From assembly GCA_051278195.1 (NCBI GenBank), contig JBNMQM010000004.1, forward strand, positions 60,416 through 124,415: DNA of 64,000 nt, read 5' to 3'. Both the position numbers and the translations under genes were made by a program. Source of the DNA: JAHRVQ01 sp051278195. GTDB taxonomy: Bacteria; Pseudomonadota; Gammaproteobacteria; Pseudomonadales; Azotimanducaceae. The notes under the pieces are model-generated. The model was not told the DNA's origin and did not search any database. It was given only the letters and a program-made list of their open reading frames with translations. Every line of letters begins with the position of its first letter. The stretch's first letter is position 1. Positions 1-7,966 of this stretch are shown piece by piece.

Positions 1-760
1 TTGCGCCCATACCGCCCACATAAAGCGCGATCCCAGGTCGTGACATATCGCGGTAAGATTCGAGTCCTTCGCCGACTGCAACGGCACCACCGGCGTAGAT
101 GTCGAGAGGTGCTCGACCAATATCACGCTTGGCATTGCCGCGTTTGAGGGCGTCTCCCCAAACGGCTTCTGCGCCTTCCGCCATATAGAAAGCGGGTAGC
201 CAGGCATCAGCGATTTCAGCGGTCATCTCAACGCTTTTGTCGCCAAGTGTGGCCAGCGCGATCGGAATTTCATCACGGTAGGGGTGGTTGATAATTTTTA
301 GCGGTATACCGAGGCCTGTACCCTGGTCCGCGGGGAGGGGTATCTGGTATTTCTTGCCCTGATGGTCGAGTTTCTCTTCGCGTTTCCAAATAGCGCGGCA
401 GATCTCAACAACTTCGCGCATGCGAGTGATGGGCGCGTCATAGGGTACACCGTGAAAGCCTTCAATGACCTGCGGGCCGGAAGCACCTAGGCCCAGCATA
501 CAACGACCTTCTGAAAGTGCGTCTATGCCCGCCGCCGTCATGGCCAGCAAGCTTGGTGTGCGACTATAAATATTCAAAATTCCTGAAGCGATAGTCACCC
601 GTTCAGTCTTGGCTGCAACGTAGCCCATGGCACTGACGCCGTCGAATGAATAGGCCTCGGGTATCCACACGACATCGAGGCCGGCTTTTTCCATTTCAAC
701 AATTTCTTTGGTTGCGCCGACATAGCCCTGCGCGTAACTCATCATGGTAGCGATTTTCAA
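1..760 (-). CDS. LLM class (luciferase-like, F420-dependent type) oxidoreductase, 3' end outside window
   Basis: Reading the minus strand from a TTG at 760 gives an open frame that runs off the left edge (about 253 residues seen). An AAGGTAAGAG ribosome site lies just upstream of the TTG; an ATG ATG pair five codons later is the alternative start. The protein begins KIATMMSYAQGYVGA and continues with the TIM-barrel signatures of luciferase-like monooxygenases, such as VVWIPEAYSFD, ASGILNIYSRTP, LGLGASGPQVIEGFHG and PLPADQGTGLG. Family members reduce or oxidise small organic substrates with F420 or FMN; the cofactor cannot be read from the sequence. It is separated from the MATE gene by about 60 bp on the same strand. 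The family call is solid, the substrate is unknown. Confidence 0.85.
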   Translation of the reverse strand, partial: MKIATMMSYAQGYVGATKEIVEMEKAGLDVVWIPEAYSFDGVSAMGYVAAKTERVTIASGILNIYSRTPSLLAMTAAGIDALSEGRCMLGLGASGPQVIEGFHGVPYDAPITRMREVVEICRAIWKREEKLDHQGKKYQIPLPADQGTGLGIPLKIINHPYRDEIPIALATLGDKSVEMTAEIADAWLPAFYMAEGAEAVWGDALKRGNAKRDIGRAPLDIYAGGAVAVGEGLESYRDMSRPGIALYVGGMGA

Positions 761-824
761 TGCTCTTACCTTTCTTGTCTGAAAGCCTAAGTGTACGGCT
801 AATCATCGAATCAGGGCAAATGTC

Positions 825-2135
825 CTAGTGCAGTTGGCGCATTATCCGAGGGAGGTAATAGGCCAGTGAGAGCGCTCTTGCGATGAAATATCCATGCAGC
901 GCTAGCCATAAGCCATGGTTGCCGAAGGGCGGCACGGCGACCCACCAGAGACCCAGATAGGCCAGCAGCGACACAATCATTGCATTGCGCATTTCTGGCG
1001 TTCGGGTTGCGCCGATAAATATGCCGTCTAGCAGATAACACCACACTGAAATAACGGGCGCGAGCACTGCCCACCAAAGGAAAGTACGAGAGGCCTCTCG
1101 CACGGCTTCTACATTGGTGAGTAAATCGATCAGCCAACCGCCGCTCAGCCAAAACAGGCCCGAAAGCACCAGTGCCGTGCCCGCGCCGAGCTCGAACACA
1201 TAGCGAATGGATTGATTCATACGATTGTGATTACGGGCACCCACTGCGGCGCCGATTAACGTCTCGGCCGCAAGCGCAAAGCCATCCAAAAAAAATGCGG
1301 CGAAGGTGACAAATTGCATCAAGATCGCATTGGTTGCGAGAATAATATCGCCCTGACTCGCACCCTGGTTGGTGAACCAGGCAAAGGCAAAAATGAGGCA
1401 CAGCGTTCGGATCATGATGTCGCGGTTGACCACCAGCATCCGCTTAAGCTCCGATGCGCGCAATATGACCTTGGCAGGTACAACGCCGGCGGCGCGCAGC
1501 CTTGGCCATATGACCACAAAACCAGCGCTGAGTGCTGTGATTTCCGCCAGTACTGTCGCCAGCGCAACACCTTCGACACCCCACCCAAAACCCAGCACGA
1601 AAATCAGATCGAGGATGATATTCAGCCCATTTAAAATGATATTGAGCAACAGCACCGTGCGAGTCGCCTGAACCCCGAGCAAATAGCCCATGACCGCAAG
1701 CAGTGCGAGTGAGAAGGGGGCGCCCATAATACGAATGGTAAAATAGGCTTGGGCAGCTTCTTCAACTGCAGTGCTGCCGCTGAGTAGCCCAAAAGCAGCG
1801 GCAGCAATGGGAATTTGCACCGTAATCAGTATCAAGCCAATAGCAGCACCGATGATGGCCGCTCGATAAAACACCGCGCTGGCCTCTTTCTGCTGATTTC
1901 CCCCCACCGCTTGTGCGACCAGTGCTGTGGTGCCCATTCGGAGAAAGCCAAAACCCCAGTAAATGAAGCTAAAAATAACCGCGCCGACGGCGATTGCGCC
2001 CAGCAGACTGGCATCGCCCAAATTTCCGATGACAGCGGTATCCACCAGACCCAGCAAGGGTATTGAGAGATTCGACAAGATGATAGGCCAAGCAATATGA
2101 AGCACCTGGCTGCGTTTTATAGTTGTTGCGTGCAT
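825..2135 (-). CDS. MATE family efflux transporter (DinF-like)
   Basis: The 436-residue protein is almost wholly hydrophobic with about twelve predicted membrane helices. It opens with HIAWPIILSNLSIPLLGLVDTAVIGNLG, the usual MATE N-terminal half signature, seen here as PLLGLVDTAVIG at about residues 27-38, and repeats a related pattern in the second half. MATE proteins export drugs or metabolites from the cytoplasm using Na+ or H+ gradients; the VDTAVIG form is typical of the DinF branch. The gene is divergent from a small ribbon-helix-helix gene, with an inverted repeat in the shared intergenic region that could control both. Substrate not predictable. Confidence 0.9.
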   Translation of the reverse strand: MHATTIKRSQVLHIAWPIILSNLSIPLLGLVDTAVIGNLGDASLLGAIAVGAVIFSFIYWGFGFLRMGTTALVAQAVGGNQQKEASAVFYRAAIIGAAIGLILITVQIPIAAAAFGLLSGSTAVEEAAQAYFTIRIMGAPFSLALLAVMGYLLGVQATRTVLLLNIILNGLNIILDLIFVLGFGWGVEGVALATVLAEITALSAGFVVIWPRLRAAGVVPAKVILRASELKRMLVVNRDIMIRTLCLIFAFAWFTNQGASQGDIILATNAILMQFVTFAAFFLDGFALAAETLIGAAVGARNHNRMNQSIRYVFELGAGTALVLSGLFWLSGGWLIDLLTNVEAVREASRTFLWWAVLAPVISVWCYLLDGIFIGATRTPEMRNAMIVSLLAYLGLWWVAVPPFGNHGLWLALHGYFIARALSLAYYLPRIMRQLH

Positions 2136-2181
2136 GTTCGTGATTCCAATTCGTACCGCACTGATACATCTGATTGACTAA

Positions 2182-2199
2182 TGTAAGTCAGAACTTACA
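2182..2199. promoter_or_regulatory. Perfect 7-bp inverted repeat, candidate operator
   Basis: TGTAAGT-CAGA-ACTTACA is a perfect 7-bp inverted repeat with a 4-bp spacer in the 137-bp gap between the MATE gene (minus) and the ribbon-helix-helix gene (plus). A consensus -10 hexamer TATAAT for the plus strand lies at 2222-2227. The position suggests a repressor site for one or both divergent promoters. That the neighbouring RHH protein is the ligand is inference. Confidence 0.45.
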
Positions 2200-2272
2200 G
2201 TCTGTTAGTAACTCCAAGGTGTATAATTTTACTGAAGTCGAGTCTAAATAAAAAAAACTAAAGGAGACCAAG

Positions 2273-2473
2273 ATGTCCGAAGTAGAACAGGTCAAGTTCG
2301 TATTACGTTTACCGCCAGCGTTACACAAAAAAATCAAGAAGAGTGCAAGTTCGCACAACACGTCGATGAATAAGGAGATCACTAATATTCTTAATGACTC
2401 CTTTAGTCGTGCATCGACGGATAAGACGCTTGCCACATTGATCGCTCGTCTTGAAAAAAAGAAGGTTATTTAG
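2273..2473 (+). CDS. Arc-family ribbon-helix-helix DNA-binding protein
   Basis: A 66-residue protein preceded by a strong ribosome site (AAGGAGACCAAG before ATG). Residues about 8-45 match the Arc/MetJ-like fold: a beta strand with alternating pattern (KFVLRLPPALHKKI), then helix A and the SMNKEI turn into helix B. Such proteins bind DNA as dimers or tetramers through the beta ribbon and act as repressors. The C-terminal tail is basic (LEKKKVI). A TATAAT box sits about 45 bp upstream of the start and the 2182-2199 inverted repeat about 75 bp upstream. Likely autoregulatory and perhaps controlling the divergent MATE exporter; the target is inferred from position only. Confidence 0.8.
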   Translation: MSEVEQVKFVLRLPPALHKKIKKSASSHNTSMNKEITNILNDSFSRASTDKTLATLIARLEKKKVI

Positions 2474-2567
2474 TAACTGATTGGGTTCTAACGTCTTTCG
2501 ATTAGCATACTGCCGGCTGGCCAGTACCAGGTATTATTGCGAGGTTATTACTAGTTCATAGTGCCGG

Positions 2568-3170
2568 CTAGCATAGTACACGGGTTGCGTGCTGTATGCG
2601 GCCAATGGTCGAGAGCCAACAGAGTACGCCAAACCCGAGCGCCAGAATCCAGAAGTAAGTGGGTAAGACGCACATCAGTGCCAAAACCAAAATTGTTTCA
2701 AACCCCTCTATGATACCGCCCAGGTAGAAAATCGACTTTTCACCCTGCGCGACGGTCTCGATGCCACGCTTTTCGGCCATCACGGCGAAGGCTAGAAATG
2801 AAGTCCCGGTGCCAATAAAGCTAAAAATCAAAAATGCTCCGTAGATCGCGGTTTCTGGTTGGGCCAAACAGAATGCGAACACCACCGCTGAGTAGAAAAT
2901 GAAATCGAGCACAATATCTAGGTAGCCCCCCAGATCTGTTTTGCCAACAACTCGCGCGACGGCACCATCCAGGCCGTCACAGAGACGGTTGATTAGAATC
3001 AGCGCCAAAGCTAGTAAGTACCAGTCCATCAGTACCGCGGGTATGACCAGCAAGCCTACGCCAAACCCGGCCCACGTAATCTGATTGGCTGTGATGCCAT
3101 ATTGGGCGGCGCGTATTCCCAGAATATCTAGCATAGGGTCGATCAGGGGGCGTATACGCGTATCGAGCAT
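2568..3170 (-). CDS. CDP-alcohol phosphatidyltransferase family membrane protein
   Basis: A 200-residue integral membrane protein with five to six hydrophobic helices. The family catalytic motif is present at about residues 65-89: D65-G-L-D68-G69-x2-A72-R73, then G81/G82, D85 and D89, the four aspartates that bind Mg2+ and the CDP group. One residue fewer than usual separates the AR from the GxxxD part. The family moves a phosphatidyl or similar group from a CDP-alcohol to a second alcohol in phospholipid synthesis. It starts with ATG at 3170 and is divergent from the peroxiredoxin gene, 55 bp away. It is not obviously PgsA or PssA, so the acceptor alcohol is unknown. Confidence 0.85.
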   Translation of the reverse strand: MLDTRIRPLIDPMLDILGIRAAQYGITANQITWAGFGVGLLVIPAVLMDWYLLALALILINRLCDGLDGAVARVVGKTDLGGYLDIVLDFIFYSAVVFAFCLAQPETAIYGAFLIFSFIGTGTSFLAFAVMAEKRGIETVAQGEKSIFYLGGIIEGFETILVLALMCVLPTYFWILALGFGVLCWLSTIGRIQHATRVLC

Positions 3171-3225
3171 CTGGTATCCTTATTGACTCGTATGAATTGT
3201 AACTCCGATTAAGAGAATTGTTGCT

Positions 3226-3747
3226 GTGAAAAAATACTGGATGTGTATCGTTTTCTTGAGTCTCTTTGGCTCGAACGCCATGGCATTGGAAGTGGGTGAT
3301 ATGGCGCCAGATTTCTCCCTTGAGGGGACCGACGGGCAGGTTCATCGTTTGTCAGACTATCGAGGTGAAAAGGCTGTGGTGTTAGCGTGGTTTCCAAGGG
3401 CCTATACGAGTGGATGTACGATTGAGTGCAAATCACTGGCAGACAATGGTCATCTGATTAGAGAATTCAATGTCGCCTACTTTATGGCGAGTGTCGATTC
3501 TATTGCCGATAATGTTGGTTTCGCCCAAGAGCAAGACGCGGACTTTCCACTTTTGAGTGACCCTTCAAAACAGACTGCCAAAGCTTACAATGTGCTCGGC
3601 AGTCGCGGCACCGCTGCGCGTCATACCTACTACATCGGTCTTGACGGTAAGGTTTTAGCCATTGATAAGAACGTCAGGCCCGCAACGTCAGCTGAAGATA
3701 TGGCTGCCAACCTCGCAAAGTTAGGCGTTGACCCGGTCAGTGAGTAA
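3226..3747 (+). CDS. Exported thioredoxin-fold peroxiredoxin (PrxQ/Bcp-like)
   Basis: 173 residues from a GTG start. Residues 1-20 form a Sec signal peptide ending near SNAMA, so the protein should act in the periplasm. The mature part starts with GDMAPDFSLEGTDG, the AhpC/TSA opening, followed by WFPRAYTSGCTIEC with the peroxidatic Cys at about residue 64. The second Cys comes four residues later (C68), whereas E. coli Bcp has it five residues later; the resolving role of C68 is therefore inferred. The conserved DPSKQTAKAYNVLG segment is present. It probably reduces hydroperoxides using a thiol partner in the envelope. No operon partner is evident. Confidence 0.88.
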   Translation: MKKYWMCIVFLSLFGSNAMALEVGDMAPDFSLEGTDGQVHRLSDYRGEKAVVLAWFPRAYTSGCTIECKSLADNGHLIREFNVAYFMASVDSIADNVGFAQEQDADFPLLSDPSKQTAKAYNVLGSRGTAARHTYYIGLDGKVLAIDKNVRPATSAEDMAANLAKLGVDPVSE

Positions 3748-3773
3748 AATTAGGTGCCACAGCTAATAAGCGG

Positions 3774-5585
3774 TCACGGTAATGAGATGCCGATAGTGCT
3801 TTGTACCTTCTGACGCTGCGTTGCTATGGCGCGTAGTTGCGTGGCATCTTGGCCCTGCATGTTGAGTTCCTCGATGATGTCGTCGATATCATCGGGCGAT
3901 CGAGCGAGGCGCGCGTAGGCGATATTCCGCTTCGCTTCACTCTTTCTCGGCCCCTCTGGTATGGCATTCAGTATCTGTAGTGCGGCGTCTAGATCCTGAT
4001 GTGCAACGTTGCTCACGATGCTGCTGAAGGCCCTGTTTTTTGCATCTCCTTCGGGTAGCCCGCGTAACCAAGACATAGCCTCTTTTGGGTTGCCGCGATA
4101 CCAATTTGCTGCAACCTGACCGACCAATGGTGCCGCATAGTCTTCCGTAATCCTCGCTTCAATGGCCTCAGCAGCACCTTTTGGGTTTTGATGGGACATG
4201 CTAGAGATTACGTTTTGAACTGCAGTTGGGTACGCAGGGTCTCTCTGAAAGTCCTCTAACCAGGTTAATGCCGCCTCTGGGTTTTGACTTGCCTTATAGT
4301 TGCCAATCCCCGTGATAAGTCGAGTACGAATACTAGGGTTCTCGATGCCGGCGATCATGCGCTCAGCGACCGCAATCGTATTATGGTTTATAGAACTGGC
4401 GATGGTGTTCTCGACCATTTGCGGGTAACGATCTGATTGCCTTAGCAGCCAGTCGAAGGCGTCTTGTGGATGACTGTTAACGTAGCTAAATGCGGCTGAT
4501 TGATAAAGTGTGCCACGTCGCTGTTCATCCATGGTGTCGATATAGGCGAGTGCTTCCGCTGGCGACTGTTGTACCCAGGTCGCAATAAGGCTGTTGAGCG
4601 GGTTCGCGTTGCCAGTTCTTGAGATAAAGTCTTCTATCATCGGCAATGTACGTTTAGGGTCGCGTTGACCCAGCATCGATAACATTTGTTGTTCGAGTTG
4701 CACATTGTCGCTGAGGTTTTCGCGGGCAAAGGCGAATGCTGCATCTTCGTCAATATTGACGTATTCATGCAAAATGGATTGCAGCATTTGATGGCGTTCA
4801 TCTGTGTTGCTGTGACTCTGGATTCGGGCAATTGCGGCTTCGGGGTCTTCTCGCAACCAACGAACCAGTGCCATCTGGATCGCGCTCATTCGACGTTGGT
4901 GGTTCATCAAAAGCGCTTCTTCAAGCGCCTGAGGTGGCGGCAACTGATTAATCTGCATTACGCCGCGCATGGCACCAGCAGACTGGCCTAAGGATTTTTC
5001 AAGCTCTGCGAGCAAGCCAGAGTCAGCCAGCGTTGGGTCGCGAAAAAGCCGCCCGGCGATCTCATTCTTGAGTTGCATGTTGGTGAGAGTGTTGAAATAG
5101 CCGATGGCGGCCTCTGGGTCTTCACGCACCCAACTGGTGACAACGTGACTGATGAACTGGTTGTTAGATATGGTACTGCTTGCCTCAATAAATTTGATGG
5201 CTTCGAGTGGATTCACTGACGTAAATTTTTCCAAAAAGATACTGACTAGATTGTAGCTGTACAGCGGGTCTCGAGATTTTGCCGCTTGTAGAATATAAGC
5301 TTTGAGGTCCTCAACCACGGCTTGGTCAGCCAGTAGATGTGCAAGCTTCAATTTAGTGAATATAGAAGGCTCGGCATCGACGTCCTGGTAGGTAACAAGA
5401 TTGGTTGCTTGTCCGTCGACACCCGTTGCTAAGGTCGCCTCGGCAGATCGCGTCTTGGATGTTGCTTGCGTGTTCTGCACGCTAGTGTCAGGATTTAGAG
5501 GCACATTGATATCGGATCGAGTAAACAGATAACCGGTAAAGAATCCTGCGGCAGAGAATACGACAATCAATATGACATATTTCAT
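3774..5585 (-). CDS. Membrane-anchored helical-repeat (alpha-solenoid) protein of unknown function
   Basis: I place the start at ATG 5585 because it overlaps the stop of the DUF3592 gene (ATGA), giving 603 residues; a longer frame to 5627 would run into that gene. Residues about 3-22 form one membrane helix (YVILIVVFSAAGFFTGYLF), followed by a Thr/Ser/Ala-rich linker and then about a dozen degenerate repeats of 30-37 residues. Their recurring core is D/N-P-x-A-A-x-x-W/Y, for example DPEAAIGYF, DPEAAIARI, NPEAALTWL and NPKEAMSWL. This suggests a periplasmic alpha-solenoid for protein binding. It is last in an operon with an ABC exporter pair, so a role in assisting export or cell-envelope assembly is possible but unproven. 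Confidence 0.75.
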   Translation of the reverse strand: MKYVILIVVFSAAGFFTGYLFTRSDINVPLNPDTSVQNTQATSKTRSAEATLATGVDGQATNLVTYQDVDAEPSIFTKLKLAHLLADQAVVEDLKAYILQAAKSRDPLYSYNLVSIFLEKFTSVNPLEAIKFIEASSTISNNQFISHVVTSWVREDPEAAIGYFNTLTNMQLKNEIAGRLFRDPTLADSGLLAELEKSLGQSAGAMRGVMQINQLPPPQALEEALLMNHQRRMSAIQMALVRWLREDPEAAIARIQSHSNTDERHQMLQSILHEYVNIDEDAAFAFARENLSDNVQLEQQMLSMLGQRDPKRTLPMIEDFISRTGNANPLNSLIATWVQQSPAEALAYIDTMDEQRRGTLYQSAAFSYVNSHPQDAFDWLLRQSDRYPQMVENTIASSINHNTIAVAERMIAGIENPSIRTRLITGIGNYKASQNPEAALTWLEDFQRDPAYPTAVQNVISSMSHQNPKGAAEAIEARITEDYAAPLVGQVAANWYRGNPKEAMSWLRGLPEGDAKNRAFSSIVSNVAHQDLDAALQILNAIPEGPRKSEAKRNIAYARLARSPDDIDDIIEELNMQGQDATQLRAIATQRQKVQSTIGISLP

Positions 5586-6037
5586 TTGGAAAGCTTCCGA
5601 AAACTCAGTATGCCAAGGCCAAAACAAGCCAGAGCAAAGACCAATGCTAGGAGTAACTGAATAGAGGCACCCTTTTGCAGTACCGCCTCTGAGTGATCAT
5701 CTGGATTGACATAAACCGTTTGAATGGAGCCGATGGGAAATTGTTCAATGAGCTGTTCAAGGTGACGCTCTGAGGAAATAGGTAAGTCGGTGCGATAGAC
5801 TTGCTCACCAGCGAAGCTGCCGCCTAAATATTGATAGCGGTAAATGAGTTGGTGCGCAAATAGCACCTCGCTGCCACGTCGGGTTTTTTCAATCATTTGT
5901 GACTGATAGATGATGCCCTTGGCTTCCTGCCATGAATGAGTATCGTACCCTCCCCATGCGGCGGTGCCGAGCCAAACCGACAGGCTGCTACCTGCAATGA
6001 ACAAAATATAGCCAGCTGCGCGGGAATAACGATTCAT
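5582..6037 (-). CDS. DUF3592 domain membrane protein
   Basis: 151 residues with a membrane helix near each end (about 9-28 and 124-145) and a soluble beta-rich segment between them. The middle part has the DUF3592 pattern: W-x-E-A-K-G-I-I-Y-Q-S early, then YRYQYLGGSFAGEQVY and IGSIQTVYVNPDDHSEAVL. DUF3592 proteins are small membrane proteins of unknown function found in many bacteria. Its ATG follows the stop of the upstream ABC gene directly (TAA then ATG), and its stop overlaps the next start by 4 bp, so the four genes are surely co-transcribed and translationally coupled. Confidence 0.8.
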   Translation of the reverse strand: MNRYSRAAGYILFIAGSSLSVWLGTAAWGGYDTHSWQEAKGIIYQSQMIEKTRRGSEVLFAHQLIYRYQYLGGSFAGEQVYRTDLPISSERHLEQLIEQFPIGSIQTVYVNPDDHSEAVLQKGASIQLLLALVFALACFGLGILSFRKLSK

Positions 6038-7966
6038 TTAACGGCTTTGACTGGGTTGTGACACGTCCTGAAACTGTAATTGATTTAGAGTGTAGTAGAC
6101 ACCCCGTTGGGCCATCAGATCCTGATGGCTGCCCAGTTCTTTTACAGCACCATCTTTGAGTACCAATATGCGGTCTGCTTCTTGGATAGTCTGCAGGCGG
6201 TGGGCGATCAGAATTGATGTGCGGCCGTGCATAATCTGTTTCAACGCTTCCTGAATCAGCTGTTCTGTTTCGGTATCAATGCTCGCCGTCGCCTCGTCCA
6301 GAATGAGTATTTCTGGGTCGCTGGCGAGCACTCTGGCAAATGCCAGTAATTGCCGCTGGCCTTGAGACAGGTTTTGACCTCGTTCCACGAGCGGTGTGTC
6401 ATAGCCGCCAGGCAGACGCTCGATAAACTTATCGGCATTCACTGACGTCGCTGCAGCAATTGCTTGCTCGCGAGTGATTGTCGGGTTGCCGAGCATAATG
6501 TTGTCTAGAATGGAGCCTGAAAAAATATGGAAGTCTTGTAAGACGACACCGATGCGTCTCCGCACTTCGCTCGAGGGTAAATGATTAAGGTCGATATCAT
6601 CCAGAAAGATGCTGTTGTCAGAGAAGTCATAGAATCGTCCTAACAAACGAATCAGGGTGCTTTTTCCAGAACCTGTCGGTCCGACGATAGCCAATTTCTC
6701 GCCCGGTGTTATGGTGAAAGAAACATCCTTCAGCACAGGCCGATCGTCGTAGCCAAAATTTAAATGGCGAAACTCCAATTTTCCCTCGATCCGGTCCGGT
6801 AACTGGGCAGGCTCTTTTGGCTCTCGCACCTGCTCGTGCCAATCCAATGCTTGAAAGATTCGTTCGGCGCTGGCCATGGCGCGAAACAAGATGTTGTACT
6901 GCATGCCCAAGACACGAATGGGTCGGATAAACATATCAATAAATTGGCTGAATAGAATCACGCTGCCGAGCGAGATGGCTTCTTGCAGCACAGATCCGCC
7001 GCCGATCCAAAGAATCACTGCGAGTGCCATATTCACCATGTTATCCATAAACGCGCCGTAACCTGTCTCTAGATAAATCGCACCAATTTCATGCTTTTTG
7101 TTGCGCTCATTAATTTCCCGATAGACACCGAGATTTGTTTCTTCCCGATTGCTGAGTTGAACAACCTGCATACCGCTCAGATTTTCTTGCAGATTTTGAT
7201 TCAGCTGGGACACGGTGTTGCGGATCAGTCGATAGACCTTGCGTGTTGCCATGCGGAAAAAGTAGGTGATGACGGCAAACACCGGAATGGCAATCAGTAG
7301 ATAGAGCGTAAGCGTGACGTCTATGGCAAACATCAATCCAAGGGCGATAAAGAACGGCACAAACTCTCCGACTAGCATCCCTAAGCCCATGAGCATTTCA
7401 AAGAGTGCTTGGACGTCATTAGTGATTCTGGTCATTACCCGGCCCACAGCGACCTTGTCGTAAAAGGAGGAGGGGCGTCGCTCCATATGGGCAAATAGAT
7501 CAAGGCGCATATCACGTAGCGCACTCAACACGGTTTTGGCATAGGTAACGCGATGCAGGTGATAGAGCGTGTGACAAACAATTGTGACCAGGGCGAACGA
7601 GAAGCAGGCAGTCACAATCGGCGACAAACCTGACGCAGTGCTGAGCCAATGGTTGAGCGCATTCATGCCAAAATCAGGGAGTAATGCCTCGGGATTCCCC
7701 ATGATGATGCCGTCGATAACGACACGGCCAATGATCACTGGCAGTAGAACGGCCAAAACCGAGGCGATAATCACGTAGGCAATGCTGATCAGGCCGATTT
7801 TCTTGTGTTGACCCACCCAGCCGAAAATGCGGCCCAGGTACACCATATTCATACTTTGGCCATGGATGTCGGCGTCAAAAACAGCGTGATCAAGTTTTTC
7901 GCTCGAGCTGTCGTCTATTTCTTCGTTTACATTGTCATTCATATCACTTCGTACATTGGCGCTCAT
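6038..7966 (-). CDS. ABC exporter half-transporter (MdlB-like subunit, catalytic ATP site)
   Basis: 642 residues: a cytoplasmic acidic N-terminal tail (1-40), six membrane helices (about 50-350) and a nucleotide-binding domain (about 395-625). Walker A is GPTGSGKST (429-437), Walker B carries the catalytic Glu (ILILDE, E558), and the switch His is present (IAHR, H589). The signature motif is altered to LSQGQ (533-537). The partner subunit upstream has the opposite defects, so the two are expected to form one heterodimeric exporter with one active and one degenerate ATP site, as in BmrCD or TM287/288. The start codon overlaps the stop of the partner by 4 bp. The substrate is unknown; drugs or lipids are typical. 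Confidence 0.93.
   Translation of the reverse strand: MSANVRSDMNDNVNEEIDDSSSEKLDHAVFDADIHGQSMNMVYLGRIFGWVGQHKKIGLISIAYVIIASVLAVLLPVIIGRVVIDGIIMGNPEALLPDFGMNALNHWLSTASGLSPIVTACFSFALVTIVCHTLYHLHRVTYAKTVLSALRDMRLDLFAHMERRPSSFYDKVAVGRVMTRITNDVQALFEMLMGLGMLVGEFVPFFIALGLMFAIDVTLTLYLLIAIPVFAVITYFFRMATRKVYRLIRNTVSQLNQNLQENLSGMQVVQLSNREETNLGVYREINERNKKHEIGAIYLETGYGAFMDNMVNMALAVILWIGGGSVLQEAISLGSVILFSQFIDMFIRPIRVLGMQYNILFRAMASAERIFQALDWHEQVREPKEPAQLPDRIEGKLEFRHLNFGYDDRPVLKDVSFTITPGEKLAIVGPTGSGKSTLIRLLGRFYDFSDNSIFLDDIDLNHLPSSEVRRRIGVVLQDFHIFSGSILDNIMLGNPTITREQAIAAATSVNADKFIERLPGGYDTPLVERGQNLSQGQRQLLAFARVLASDPEILILDEATASIDTETEQLIQEALKQIMHGRTSILIAHRLQTIQEADRILVLKDGAVKELGSHQDLMAQRGVYYTLNQLQFQDVSQPSQSR

Noticed and set aside
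811..1152. 113-residue minus-strand frame at the MATE 3' end
   Set aside because: It overlaps the MATE gene in another frame and has no hydrophobic or motif pattern of its own.
2475..2585. Near-direct repeat CATACTGCCGGCT and CATAGTGCCGGCT as an attachment site
   Set aside because: The copies flank only about 50 bp, there is no integrase or tRNA gene, and the match is short.
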